Below are positions 51,151 through 58,792 of a DNA stretch of 64,000 bases, piece by piece. Numbering within the stretch: the first letter of the stretch is position 1; each line of letters begins with the position of its first letter. Made by a program: the position numbers and the translations under genes. The notes below the pieces were generated by a model. It was not told where the DNA came from. It ran no database searches and saw only the letters and a program-made list of their open reading frames with translations. Source of the DNA: Neolewinella aquimaris (lineage in GTDB: Bacteria > Bacteroidota > Bacteroidia > Chitinophagales > Saprospiraceae); the NCBI RefSeq assembly GCF_014197245.1, contig NZ_JACIFF010000010.1, positions 62,001-126,000 on the forward strand. The letters run 5' to 3'.

Positions 51151-51780
51151 TAATTCAACCAACTCGCCAACGATCATGGCCGTCGCGCCCCACACCGCTT
51201 CGCCGGCGACAACCCAGTGGGGAACCTCCTTCAGGATCATTCCGTTGAAGAGCCTTTTGTCGTGGAAGGCTACGGCATCGTTGGCAAAAAATCCGGCCAG
51301 GGGCAACTCCAGAATGCGTTCCACTTCACTCGCCTGCGGCACCAGCGTCGGGCGATGGGGGAGGTAGCCTACGAAGGGATTGACCAGGTAGTTGCTGATG
51401 GGAATGTATAGGGGAGTCAGTTCGCCGATGAGTTCGACTGCGTCGGGGTCAATGCCGACCTCCTCGTGGGCTTCGCGGAGGGCGGTAGCGGCGGGACTGA
51501 CATCGCTAGCGTCCGCTGCCCCGCCAGGAAAGGAAATTTGTCCGCCGTGGCGGTCGCCGGGAGGACTAGTCCGTTGGATGAAGAGCAGCTTCATTTCATC
51601 CCGAACGGGATAAATCAACGCGAGGACGGAGGCTGAGCGGGCGGTATCCGGTGCCTGGGAATATTCCTGGCGGAGTGCGTGGCCCATGATCTCCTGGGCC
51701 GGGTATCCAGGCAATTGTCCGGTAGAGAGGCCTTTACGGATTCGATCGAGGTAGTCGGTACCCGCTGCGGCAGCCGCCAT
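51130..51780 (-). CDS. NUDIX hydrolase, CoA pyrophosphatase type
   Basis: A 216-residue hydrolase of the NudL/YeaB group, which cleaves CoA and related nucleotide diphosphate derivatives. The NUDIX box is GGAADASDVSPAATALREAHEEVGID (about 91-116) with the catalytic REAHEEVG, preceded by the CoA-type block FIQRTSPPGDRHGGQISFPGG. The final residues RRPTG and the stop codon are encoded by a CGTCGGCCGACC repeat that enters the gene, so the natural C-terminus may have been altered. It starts one base from the hemD stop on the same strand, which points to a shared transcript. Confidence 0.9.
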   Translation of the reverse strand: MAAAAAGTDYLDRIRKGLSTGQLPGYPAQEIMGHALRQEYSQAPDTARSASVLALIYPVRDEMKLLFIQRTSPPGDRHGGQISFPGGAADASDVSPAATALREAHEEVGIDPDAVELIGELTPLYIPISNYLVNPFVGYLPHRPTLVPQASEVERILELPLAGFFANDAVAFHDKRLFNGMILKEVPHWVVAGEAVWGATAMIVGELVELGRRPTG

Positions 51781-52560
51781 CTACTTTTTGTTGGACTTCT
51801 TCAGGTAGTTCTCCAGGGCCATGCCCATGCTGGGCACTTTGGGGGGATCGGGGGCGATATTGACGGTCAGGCCGTGTTTTTCGACGGCAGCGGTGGTCTT
51901 GCGGCCGGCAACGGCAAGGCGGGTGTCCCGTTGCTTGAAGTCGGGGAAGTTCTCGTAGAGAGAGTCAATGCCGAGTGGACTGTAGAAGATGATCACGTCG
52001 TAGAATACGCTGGTGAGGTCACTCAGGTCGGCGGACACCGTGAGGTACATGAGGGCGGGCGTCCAGTCGAAATTGTTCTCGTCGAGGTACTGGGCCACGA
52101 ACTCGGAGCCGAGGTTGCCGGTGGGGAGGAGAAATTTCTCCTTGCTCCGGTGCTTTTTGAGGGTAGGAGCCAGATCCTGGATGGTCCGCTGGCCGTAGAA
52201 CACCTTGCGCTTGCGGTAAACGATGAATTTCTGCAGGTAATTGGCAATTGCCTCGGTCATGCAGTAGTACTTCGTATCCTGGCTCATTTCGATACGCAAC
52301 GCCTTGCAGAGTCGGAAGAAGTGCTCGATGGCCAGCTTAGAGGTAAAGATGATGGCCGTGAACTCGTCGGGACGTATCCGTTCTTTCCGAAATTCCTTTT
52401 CCGACAGTCCTTTCACCTCGATGAAGGGGCGCCAGTCGATTTTAAGGTCGTATTTCTCCTCCAGTTTGGCGAACGGGCTCCGCTCGGGCTCTGGCTGGGA
52501 GACCAGGATGGTACGTATGGGTTTGTACCCTTCCTGTGGGGATTGACTTTCAGCCGCCAT
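51781..52560 (-). CDS. hemD: uroporphyrinogen-III synthase
   Basis: A 259-residue enzyme that closes and flips ring D of hydroxymethylbilane to give uroporphyrinogen III in haem synthesis. The early block IRTILVSQPEPERSPFAKLEEKYDLKIDWRPFIEV, AIIFTSKLAIEHFFRLC, FLLPTGNLGSEFVAQYL, and DVIIFYSPLGIDSLYENF match Bacteroidota HemD; sequence conservation in this family is low, so the assignment rests on these blocks and on its neighbour, since a DUF4271 gene next to hemD is a recurrent arrangement in the phylum. The NUDIX gene follows immediately. Confidence 0.88.
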   Translation of the reverse strand: MAAESQSPQEGYKPIRTILVSQPEPERSPFAKLEEKYDLKIDWRPFIEVKGLSEKEFRKERIRPDEFTAIIFTSKLAIEHFFRLCKALRIEMSQDTKYYCMTEAIANYLQKFIVYRKRKVFYGQRTIQDLAPTLKKHRSKEKFLLPTGNLGSEFVAQYLDENNFDWTPALMYLTVSADLSDLTSVFYDVIIFYSPLGIDSLYENFPDFKQRDTRLAVAGRKTTAAVEKHGLTVNIAPDPPKVPSMGMALENYLKKSNKK

Positions 52561-52602
52561 AGGTGTCGATTGTAATCAGTGAGTCTTTTAGGGATCCTCC
52601 GC

Positions 52603-53460
52603 TTAGTTAAATGTGTTGCTCAGATAGTGGTATAATAGGAGCAGAGGAGCAATTTCGATGGTGCAAATATATAACAAAAAATGCAGCGGTCTACTGCCCA
52701 CATATCGGTTGGCAATGAACAGGCCCCGCAATAGGTGCAGTAAATAGATGAGCACCAGTATCCCAAATCCTCCGTACAGGAAGTAAGGGCGCCACGGCAC
52801 CGGCGCATAGCTAATCAGTAGATTTACGGGGACCAACAACAAACCGGTAAGGATGGAAAACACCATCAGGGCAAAGGCATACCGGCTTAATTCCTTGCGC
52901 AACGAGTAAATACGGCCCAGTAGCATTAGTACCACGAATTTAAGTCCGACCGCCGATGCCACGATCAGGCTTAAGGTGAGCCAGCTCCCCCAAATACCCA
53001 TCCCGAGCCCCACTCCATACTCCGCGGCAAATAGATATAAATAGAAGCCAGCCGACAACAAAAAGAAGGTGTAACACAACCAAAGCGCCCTGACCTGCCC
53101 TCCGGAACGCCGTCGGTACAGCTGCGTCATCACGTTGTCGTTAAAGATGGCCGAGATGCACTGCCGCAGCAACCCACGAAACAGCACGTAAAGGCTTGCC
53201 ATGGTAAGCAGGAGCAGTAGGTGAATAAATATGACGCCCCGCCCACCCCGCGGTTCAGCTCCGCTTGCTACGGGTTGCAAACGCACACTGGCCGGTGCGT
53301 CCTCCTGGTGAACGTCGAAGGGGTTGACCGAACTGTCGGGCGGTGCGGTGCGATCCTCCTCGGCCAGCCGGTCCGTAAGCTCGAAGGGGTTTTGCCCCGA
53401 CTGCCCCGCGAGTGCCGGAAGGAGTACGATCAGCCACAAAATGGTGAGGAAATGCCGCAA
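52603..53460 (-). CDS. DUF4271 family membrane protein
   Basis: A 285-residue protein with a signal peptide (1-20), a hydrophilic linker, and about seven helices from residue 75 on (IFIHLLLLLTMASLYVLF, LWLCYTFFLLSAGFYLYLF, LTLSLIVASAVGLKFVVLMLLG, YFLYGGFGILVLIYLLHLL, LLYICTIEIAPLLLLYHYL). The ending YICTIEIAPLLLLYHYL is characteristic of DUF4271. Function is unknown; the constant link to hemD suggests a role connected with haem or the membrane, which is an inference. It has a perfect -7 box 20 bases upstream (53481-53488) and lies 42 bases before hemD. Confidence 0.88.
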   Translation of the reverse strand: MRHFLTILWLIVLLPALAGQSGQNPFELTDRLAEEDRTAPPDSSVNPFDVHQEDAPASVRLQPVASGAEPRGGRGVIFIHLLLLLTMASLYVLFRGLLRQCISAIFNDNVMTQLYRRRSGGQVRALWLCYTFFLLSAGFYLYLFAAEYGVGLGMGIWGSWLTLSLIVASAVGLKFVVLMLLGRIYSLRKELSRYAFALMVFSILTGLLLVPVNLLISYAPVPWRPYFLYGGFGILVLIYLLHLLRGLFIANRYVGSRPLHFLLYICTIEIAPLLLLYHYLSNTFN

Positions 53461-53480
53461 GATTCGAAAGGTCAGAAGGG

Positions 53481-53488
53481 CAAAGGTA
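53481..53488 (-). promoter_or_regulatory. Bacteroidota-type -7 box of the DUF4271-hemD transcript
   Basis: The minus strand reads TACCTTTG, a full TAnnTTTG match, 20 bases upstream of the DUF4271 ATG at 53460 and between it and the feoB stop. Confidence 0.5.
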
Positions 53489-53509
53489 CGGCCTGAAGCG
53501 CGTGGAGGG

Positions 53510-55645
53510 TTACGCCAGCAATTGGTACACTACCATGGCACCCACGTAGGCGATGACCGTCATAAAGGTGAACTGAATGGCCGGCCACTTCCAGCTGTTG
53601 GTCTCCCGCTTGGTGACGGCCAGGGTAGACATGCACATCATCGCAAAAACGTAGAAAATGAGCAGGCTCCAGGCGGTAGCCCGGTTGTATGTCGGTTCGC
53701 CCGTGACCGGATTGCGCTCCTCGGCCATGCGCTCGCGGATACGAAACTCATCGTCGGAGCTGCCCACGCTGTAAATGGTAGCCATGGTACCCACAAATAC
53801 CTCGCGGGCGGCAAAACTGGTCAGCAGCGCGATCCCAATCTTCCAGTCGTAGCCCAGGGGGCGAATGACGGGCTCGATAAACTTGCCGAGGTGACCCGCA
53901 TAGCTCGCTTCCAGCCGTTCGGAGGCCAGCAGGTCAGCTGCTTCGGCTTCAGTCAGCTCCTGCGCCACCGCCGTTTCCTCCACCTGCGCTTCGGCGGCAG
54001 CCATGTCACGCGCGGGGCCGTAAGTAGATGCGGCCCACAGGACGATGCTGATGAGCAGGATGATCTTGCCGGCTTCGAGTACGAAGGTCTTCGACTTTTG
54101 CCACACCGTGGTGGTAACGTTGCGCCACACCGGCGTACGGTAATCCGGCAGTTCGAGCATCAGGAAGCTCCGGTCGGGGGTGTGCAGCAGCAGCTTGAAG
54201 GCCAGGGCCGAAAGCATGGCACTGGCGATACCCAGAAAATAAAGTCCGGCAAAGGCAAGCCCCTGCAGACCAATGAGCCCGTCGAGGTAGGTGACCTGCG
54301 GAACGGCGAAGGAAATCAGGATGACGTAGACGGGAATTCGGGCCGAACAGGACGTAAGCGGCGTGACCAGAATCGTGAGCAGCCGCTCCTTCCAGTTGGC
54401 GATCGTGCGCGTGCTCATGATGGCCGGAATGGCACAGGCGTGGCCACTGATCAGGGCCACCACCGAGCGACCATTAAGGCCGAACCGCTGCATCAGGCTG
54501 TCGAACATGTAGGCGGCCCGCGCCAGGTAACCGACCTCCTCCAGGATGGCAATGAAGAAAAACAGAATGGCAATTTGCGGTACGAAAACCAGCACACCGC
54601 CCAGTCCGGCGATGATGCCATCCACCAGCATGTCCGTGAACCAACCCTCGGAAAGGGTGGTCCGAATCGTCTCTCCGAGGGTGCCGAAGGTGAGTTCGAT
54701 GAGGTCCATCGGCACGCTCGCCCACGCGAAGAGCGCCTGAAAGAGCAGCAGCATCAGCACGACGAAGATGATCGGGCCGAAAATGGGGTGGGTAACGATG
54801 TTGTCGATCCGGTCGCTGTAGGAGTTCGTGTCACCGGCGTGGCGCACGGTCGACTTCACGATGGGCTCAAAGCTATTGTAGCGGTCCATCGTTTCCTCCA
54901 CCTGGGCGCGCAGGCTGTGGAAGCCGTGACGGACGCGGGCGGTCTGCACCTTGTGGCGGGTACGCTCGGGAATGTGCTTCAGCCAGGGGGCGTGGTGGGT
55001 GAGCAGCAGGGCGTGGTAATCGTTGCGGGCGGGCAGTTCGCGGCGCAGTTCGCCCAGGACGTCGCGGGCACTGGCACCGGGTTCGTAGAAGGGTTGGCGG
55101 GGACGGAAAGCATCCGGGGCCCGCAGCAGGTCGGTGATGGCGGCCTTCAGCTCCGTGATGCCCCGGTGGTCCCGGCTACTGACCGGTAGTACGGGTACGC
55201 CGAGTTCCTTGCTGAGGCGGGGAATATCCACCGTCAGGCCGTCGCTTTCCATCAGGTCGGCCATGTTGAGCACCAGAATCATGGGCAGGTCCAGGTCCCT
55301 GAGCTGGGTAAAGAGCAGCAGGTGCTTATCGAGCTTGGTGATGTCGGCCACGTACACGATGGCATCCGGGAACAGGTCGCCGGCGGGGTTGGTGAGTTCC
55401 TGCACGACCAGGCGCTCGTCGAGGCTGGTGGGATAGCAGCTGTAGGCCCCGGGGAAGTCAATCAGCTCCACGGTGGGTAGTCCGGGCAGTCGGAGCATGC
55501 CGGCTTTCTTCTCTACCGTTACGCCGGGGAAGTTGCCGATCCGTTGCCGCAGACCGGTGAGTATATTGAAGAGGGAGGATTTTCCGCTGTTGGGGTTGCC
55601 TACCAGGCCGACGACGGGGGTGGCCTTTATTTGACCATGATGCAT
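53510..55645 (-). CDS. feoB: ferrous iron transport protein B
   Basis: A 711-residue Fe(II) transporter with an N-terminal G-domain and a C-terminal membrane part. G1 is GNPNSGKS (16-23), G2 lies in FPGVTVEKK, G3 in IDFPGAYS, and G4 is NMAD. Membrane blocks include the two Gate regions (LLTILVTPLTSCSARIPVYVILI with a conserved Cys-Ser, and FAAREVFVGTMATIY). SGHACAIPAIMSTR is typical of the core. The ATG at 55645 gives MHHGQIKATPVVGLVGNPN; a reading from 55675 also exists. It overlaps feoA by 19 bases, so the two are cotranslated. Confidence 0.96.
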   Translation of the reverse strand: MHHGQIKATPVVGLVGNPNSGKSSLFNILTGLRQRIGNFPGVTVEKKAGMLRLPGLPTVELIDFPGAYSCYPTSLDERLVVQELTNPAGDLFPDAIVYVADITKLDKHLLLFTQLRDLDLPMILVLNMADLMESDGLTVDIPRLSKELGVPVLPVSSRDHRGITELKAAITDLLRAPDAFRPRQPFYEPGASARDVLGELRRELPARNDYHALLLTHHAPWLKHIPERTRHKVQTARVRHGFHSLRAQVEETMDRYNSFEPIVKSTVRHAGDTNSYSDRIDNIVTHPIFGPIIFVVLMLLLFQALFAWASVPMDLIELTFGTLGETIRTTLSEGWFTDMLVDGIIAGLGGVLVFVPQIAILFFFIAILEEVGYLARAAYMFDSLMQRFGLNGRSVVALISGHACAIPAIMSTRTIANWKERLLTILVTPLTSCSARIPVYVILISFAVPQVTYLDGLIGLQGLAFAGLYFLGIASAMLSALAFKLLLHTPDRSFLMLELPDYRTPVWRNVTTTVWQKSKTFVLEAGKIILLISIVLWAASTYGPARDMAAAEAQVEETAVAQELTEAEAADLLASERLEASYAGHLGKFIEPVIRPLGYDWKIGIALLTSFAAREVFVGTMATIYSVGSSDDEFRIRERMAEERNPVTGEPTYNRATAWSLLIFYVFAMMCMSTLAVTKRETNSWKWPAIQFTFMTVIAYVGAMVVYQLLA

Positions 55646-55860
55646 GCCAGCTCTTTCTTTCGCAACGCCAGACACTGTCGGTCAATCTTTACGTACCAAC
55701 TGCCGCCGAAGGGGGATTTTCGCACCACCCGAAGACGGGAGCCGGGGCGTACGCCAATGTCCAGTAGCTTGCCCGCCAGATGCTCGTTCGTAAAGCGCTC
55801 AATGGTGCCGGACTGACCGGGCTTGAACAACGATGCGGCAGCGGGAAGGGTGAAGGGCAT
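55627..55860 (-). CDS. feoA: ferrous iron transport protein A
   Basis: A 77-residue SH3-like small protein that assists FeoB. Blocks are LFKPGQSGTIERFTNEHLAGKLLDIGVRPGSRLRVVRKSPFGGSWYVKIDRQCLALRKKELACIMV, which match FeoA end to end. The ATG at 55860 gives MPFTLPAAASLF. The longer open frame reaching 56271 runs antisense through the SPOR gene and is not used. CGAAGATA on the plus strand at 55890-55897 is a possible -7 box. It is the first gene of the feoAB pair. Confidence 0.93.
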   Translation of the reverse strand: MPFTLPAAASLFKPGQSGTIERFTNEHLAGKLLDIGVRPGSRLRVVRKSPFGGSWYVKIDRQCLALRKKELACIMVK

Positions 55861-55999
55861 GAGCGTTGGGTTGGTACGTGAATACGGGGCGAAGATACGT
55901 AATCGATCACTGTCTATACATAGTCTAAATAAAATAGTTTCCCGCTTCCGCATCCGGCGGCCGCGCAAATGGGCATCGATCGATGTGGTTCCGGTACCG

Positions 56000-56007
56000 T
56001 AGTTTTG
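56000..56007 (+). promoter_or_regulatory. Bacteroidota-type -7 box upstream of the SPOR lipoprotein
   Basis: TAGTTTTG, a full TAnnTTTG match, ends 16 bases before the ATG at 56024 in the divergent region facing feoA. Confidence 0.45.
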
Positions 56008-56023
56008 CCCCAAACTTAGAACC

Positions 56024-56662
56024 ATGAAAAACGCATCGTTTCTTTTCCTTGCCGCCGTACTGCTGGCCGGCTGTTCACCCAAGATCGCGCCCGTCGTGGG
56101 AGAAGACGGCACCGACTGGAATGCCCGCGCCGCCGAATACCGCGAAAACCCCGCCGCCCTGCGCGATTTTGTCGAGGACTGCGAGCGCAGCCAGGAAGAG
56201 ATGGCGAACCTGCGGCAGCAGCTTACGGGCTTCGAAAGCCAGAGCGGCGAGATGCAGAACCAGCTCTCCACCGCCGAAGCCTCCGCCGAGCAGGCTTACC
56301 AGGAGATCCAGCAACTGCGCCAGGAACTGGCCGCCATGGAAGCCGCCCGCCAGCCCGACGAGATGATCACCGACCAGCCCGCCGCCCAGGTAAAGGGGGT
56401 AGTCTTCCAGGTGCAACTCGGTGCCTACGCCCAGCAACAGAATAAGGTGAACTCGGACATGGCCACCGGCGACGCCCTCGACCTGACCGACCAGAACGGC
56501 ATGCAGAAAGTCGTCGTGAGCCGCTTCCGCACCTACCAGAATGCCGCTAACCTCCGCGACCGCCTCAAGAAGATGGGCGTGAAGGATGCCTTCGTCGTCG
56601 CCATGAACGACGGCCAGCGCATCGACGTGCAGGAAGCCATCCGCATGAGCGGACAAAACTAA
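56024..56662 (+). CDS. lipoprotein with coiled coil and SPOR-like domain
   Basis: A 212-residue lipoprotein. The signal peptide MKNASFLFLAAVLLAGCSPK puts the lipidated Cys at residue 17. A coiled coil runs from about 50 to 110 (ERSQEEMANLRQQLTGFESQSG, EQAYQEIQQLRQELAAMEAA), and a SPOR-like domain lies at about 122-205 (KGVVFQVQLGAYAQQ, VVVSRFRTYQNAANLRDRLKKMGVKDAFVVA). SPOR domains bind denuded peptidoglycan at division sites, so a periplasmic, cell-wall-associated role is likely. It is followed 10 bases later by the SpoIIM fusion gene, suggesting one transcript. Confidence 0.82.
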   Translation: MKNASFLFLAAVLLAGCSPKIAPVVGEDGTDWNARAAEYRENPAALRDFVEDCERSQEEMANLRQQLTGFESQSGEMQNQLSTAEASAEQAYQEIQQLRQELAAMEAARQPDEMITDQPAAQVKGVVFQVQLGAYAQQQNKVNSDMATGDALDLTDQNGMQKVVVSRFRTYQNAANLRDRLKKMGVKDAFVVAMNDGQRIDVQEAIRMSGQN

Positions 56663-56672
56663 GCAGCCCACC

Positions 56673-58640
56673 GTGCGGGAGACCGACTTCATCGAGCGGA
56701 ACAAGGACAAGTGGGAACGCTACGAGGAAGCCCTCAAACGTTCCGACCAGGATCCGGAATTGCTCAGTGAGTTGTACGTGCACACCACCGACGACCTGTC
56801 GATCTCCCGCACCTTTTTCCCCAACCGGTCCGTCCGGGTCTATCTCAACGGGCTGGCGCAGCGCACCTTTCTGCGGATCTACCGCGGCCGCCGGGGGGAG
56901 TTGAGTCGTTTCCTCACGTTCTGGACCGACGAGCTGCCCCGCACCGTCTACCACAACCGTCTGCCCCTGGCCATCGCACTGGCGGTCTTCCTGCTCTCGA
57001 TGCTGATCGGGATCCTGAGTTACCGTATCGATCCCGACTTCGCGGAGATGATTCTTGGGGCCGACTACGTACGCATGACCGAGGCCAACATCGCCGATGG
57101 CGACCCGATGGCGGTCTACGGATCGCAGGACGAGTTCGGCATGGCGCTGCACATCACCCTCAATAATCTTTTTGTCGCCCTGCTCACCTTCGTGGTGGGG
57201 GCCTTCTTCTGCGTGGGCAGCATTGTGATGCTGGTCCGCAACGGCGTAATGCTGGGGGTGTTCCAGTACTTCTTCTACGCCCGGGGCGACTATAGTGCTC
57301 CCGAACTCGATCCAGCCACCGGCTGGCTGCTGCGCGGACTGAGCTGGCTGCTTACGGCGGGCGGGGACGGACTGGAGAGAGTGTTCGCGACCGCCTTTTA
57401 CCTCGCTTCGGGCAGCGACGTATTCCGGGAAAGCCTGCTCACCATCTGGATCCACGGCGCGCTCGAAATTAGCAGCATCGTCATCGCCGGTGGGGCGGGG
57501 ATCACCATGGGCAGCGGGTTGCTCTTTCCCGATACGCTTACCCGCCTTCAGGCCTTCGGACGCTCGGCCCGGGCGGGCATCAAGATCATGCTGGGCACCG
57601 TGCCCCTCTTCATCGTTGCCGGTTTTCTGGAGGGCTACGTGACCCGGCAAACCGATCTGCCCGACGGCCTGCGCTTTGCGTTCATCCTGTTCTGTTTTCT
57701 CTTTGTGGGCTGGTACTACATCGTGTATCCGCGCACGGTGGCGAAGCGGGGGGAGCCGTCCTTGCCTGCCGGGCGGGTGTCAGTAGTGGAATCCCGGCCG
57801 CGGAAGTTCTGGACCATTCGCTCTACCGGCGAGCAACTCTCCCTGACCTTCGCCGTGCTGCGAAATAATTTGGGTCGGCTGCTTAGCGGAGCGCTGCTGC
57901 TGGCCCTGGTCTACTGCCTGCTGTCCTTTTCCTTCGGCGGGCCGGCGGAGTATCGCTACCAGTTCGTGGCCTACCTCTTCGGCGATTTCGAGAACTTCTA
58001 CGAACTCACGGCTTCCTTCGGGCGGGGGCGGGCCCTTTCCTTCAGCGTACTGGTGGCACTGGGCTTCTACGGGATGTTCCGGCTGGCCCTGGATCTACTG
58101 TACCGGTACACCGACCTGGTGCCGACTGCCCGGTCGTCCGCACGTGAATTGCGGTTGCTGGCCGTATGCGGGTTGCTGGCGCTGGGGCTGAGTTTTAGTG
58201 GTGCCGCCGTGGCCCTGGTGGTTTTTCTCACCTTCCCTTTTCTGGTTACGCTGGGCGTGAGCGGGTACATCGGCGGACCCTCGCCGGCGGGGGTTTTCCG
58301 GATGACGTATACCAATCTGGCCGTGAGTTACGGGCTGTTTTTCCTCATCATTTTGGTGGCCTTCCCCCTCATCTACCTACTCGATACGGTGATCGGCCAG
58401 TTCTTTTTCGCCTTTCTGGATTGGATCGTGTACACGGATGCCTCCACCATCGACGCCCGCAACGTGGTGTTGCAGGCGTTCTGCTATTACTTCCTTTTCG
58501 TGCTCGTTTTCTGCAGCTGGGTGGTGGCCTTTGCCGCTTCACTCGGCACCCTACAGGAGATTGAGACTGCGGCAGAACTCCGGCAATCAATCCAAAAATT
58601 GGGGAGGAAGCGCCGGCTTCGCGGCATGGAGCGGGAGTAG
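56673..58640 (+). CDS. SpoIIM-type membrane protein with a C-terminal membrane extension
   Basis: A 655-residue polytopic protein. The N-terminal half (1 to about 355) matches the stage II sporulation protein M family (COG1300): REXDFIxRNKxKWERYE-like start, SISRTFFPNRSVRVYLNGLAQR, the helices around 105-125, FGMALHITLNNLFVALLTFVVGAFFCVGSIVMLVRNGVMLG, and WIHGALEISSIVIAGGAGITMG. A second membrane region (about 395-625) with about six more helices follows; family members of this phylum are usually about 325 residues. The organism does not sporulate so far as this window shows, and the function in Bacteroidota is unknown. The start is GTG at 56673, with MRETDFIERN as the family start. Confidence 0.85.
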   Translation: MRETDFIERNKDKWERYEEALKRSDQDPELLSELYVHTTDDLSISRTFFPNRSVRVYLNGLAQRTFLRIYRGRRGELSRFLTFWTDELPRTVYHNRLPLAIALAVFLLSMLIGILSYRIDPDFAEMILGADYVRMTEANIADGDPMAVYGSQDEFGMALHITLNNLFVALLTFVVGAFFCVGSIVMLVRNGVMLGVFQYFFYARGDYSAPELDPATGWLLRGLSWLLTAGGDGLERVFATAFYLASGSDVFRESLLTIWIHGALEISSIVIAGGAGITMGSGLLFPDTLTRLQAFGRSARAGIKIMLGTVPLFIVAGFLEGYVTRQTDLPDGLRFAFILFCFLFVGWYYIVYPRTVAKRGEPSLPAGRVSVVESRPRKFWTIRSTGEQLSLTFAVLRNNLGRLLSGALLLALVYCLLSFSFGGPAEYRYQFVAYLFGDFENFYELTASFGRGRALSFSVLVALGFYGMFRLALDLLYRYTDLVPTARSSARELRLLAVCGLLALGLSFSGAAVALVVFLTFPFLVTLGVSGYIGGPSPAGVFRMTYTNLAVSYGLFFLIILVAFPLIYLLDTVIGQFFFAFLDWIVYTDASTIDARNVVLQAFCYYFLFVLVFCSWVVAFAASLGTLQEIETAAELRQSIQKLGRKRRLRGMERE

Positions 58641-58730
58641 GGGGGCGGGGACGCGGGTGCAATGAAATGTGGAAATAGCCGTGCGCGGAACATTAACAAG
58701 CAAAGGTGTGGGGGCCACACTTATTTTATG

Positions 58731-58738
58731 GATATTTG
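58731..58738 (+). promoter_or_regulatory. possible -7 box of the sus-like locus
   Basis: GATATTTG, one base off TAnnTTTG, lies 54 bases before the SusC-like ATG at 58793. The leader in between has no obvious attenuator. Weak evidence. Confidence 0.25.
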
Positions 58739-58792
58739 CGGCCCTCAACTGAAAATGCGGATATTTTAGGTTCCGCTTCGCCAAAATTCTAT

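Noticed and set aside
53324-55189. 621-codon frame antisense to feoB and DUF4271
   Set aside because: Covers two clear genes on the other strand and shows no domain.
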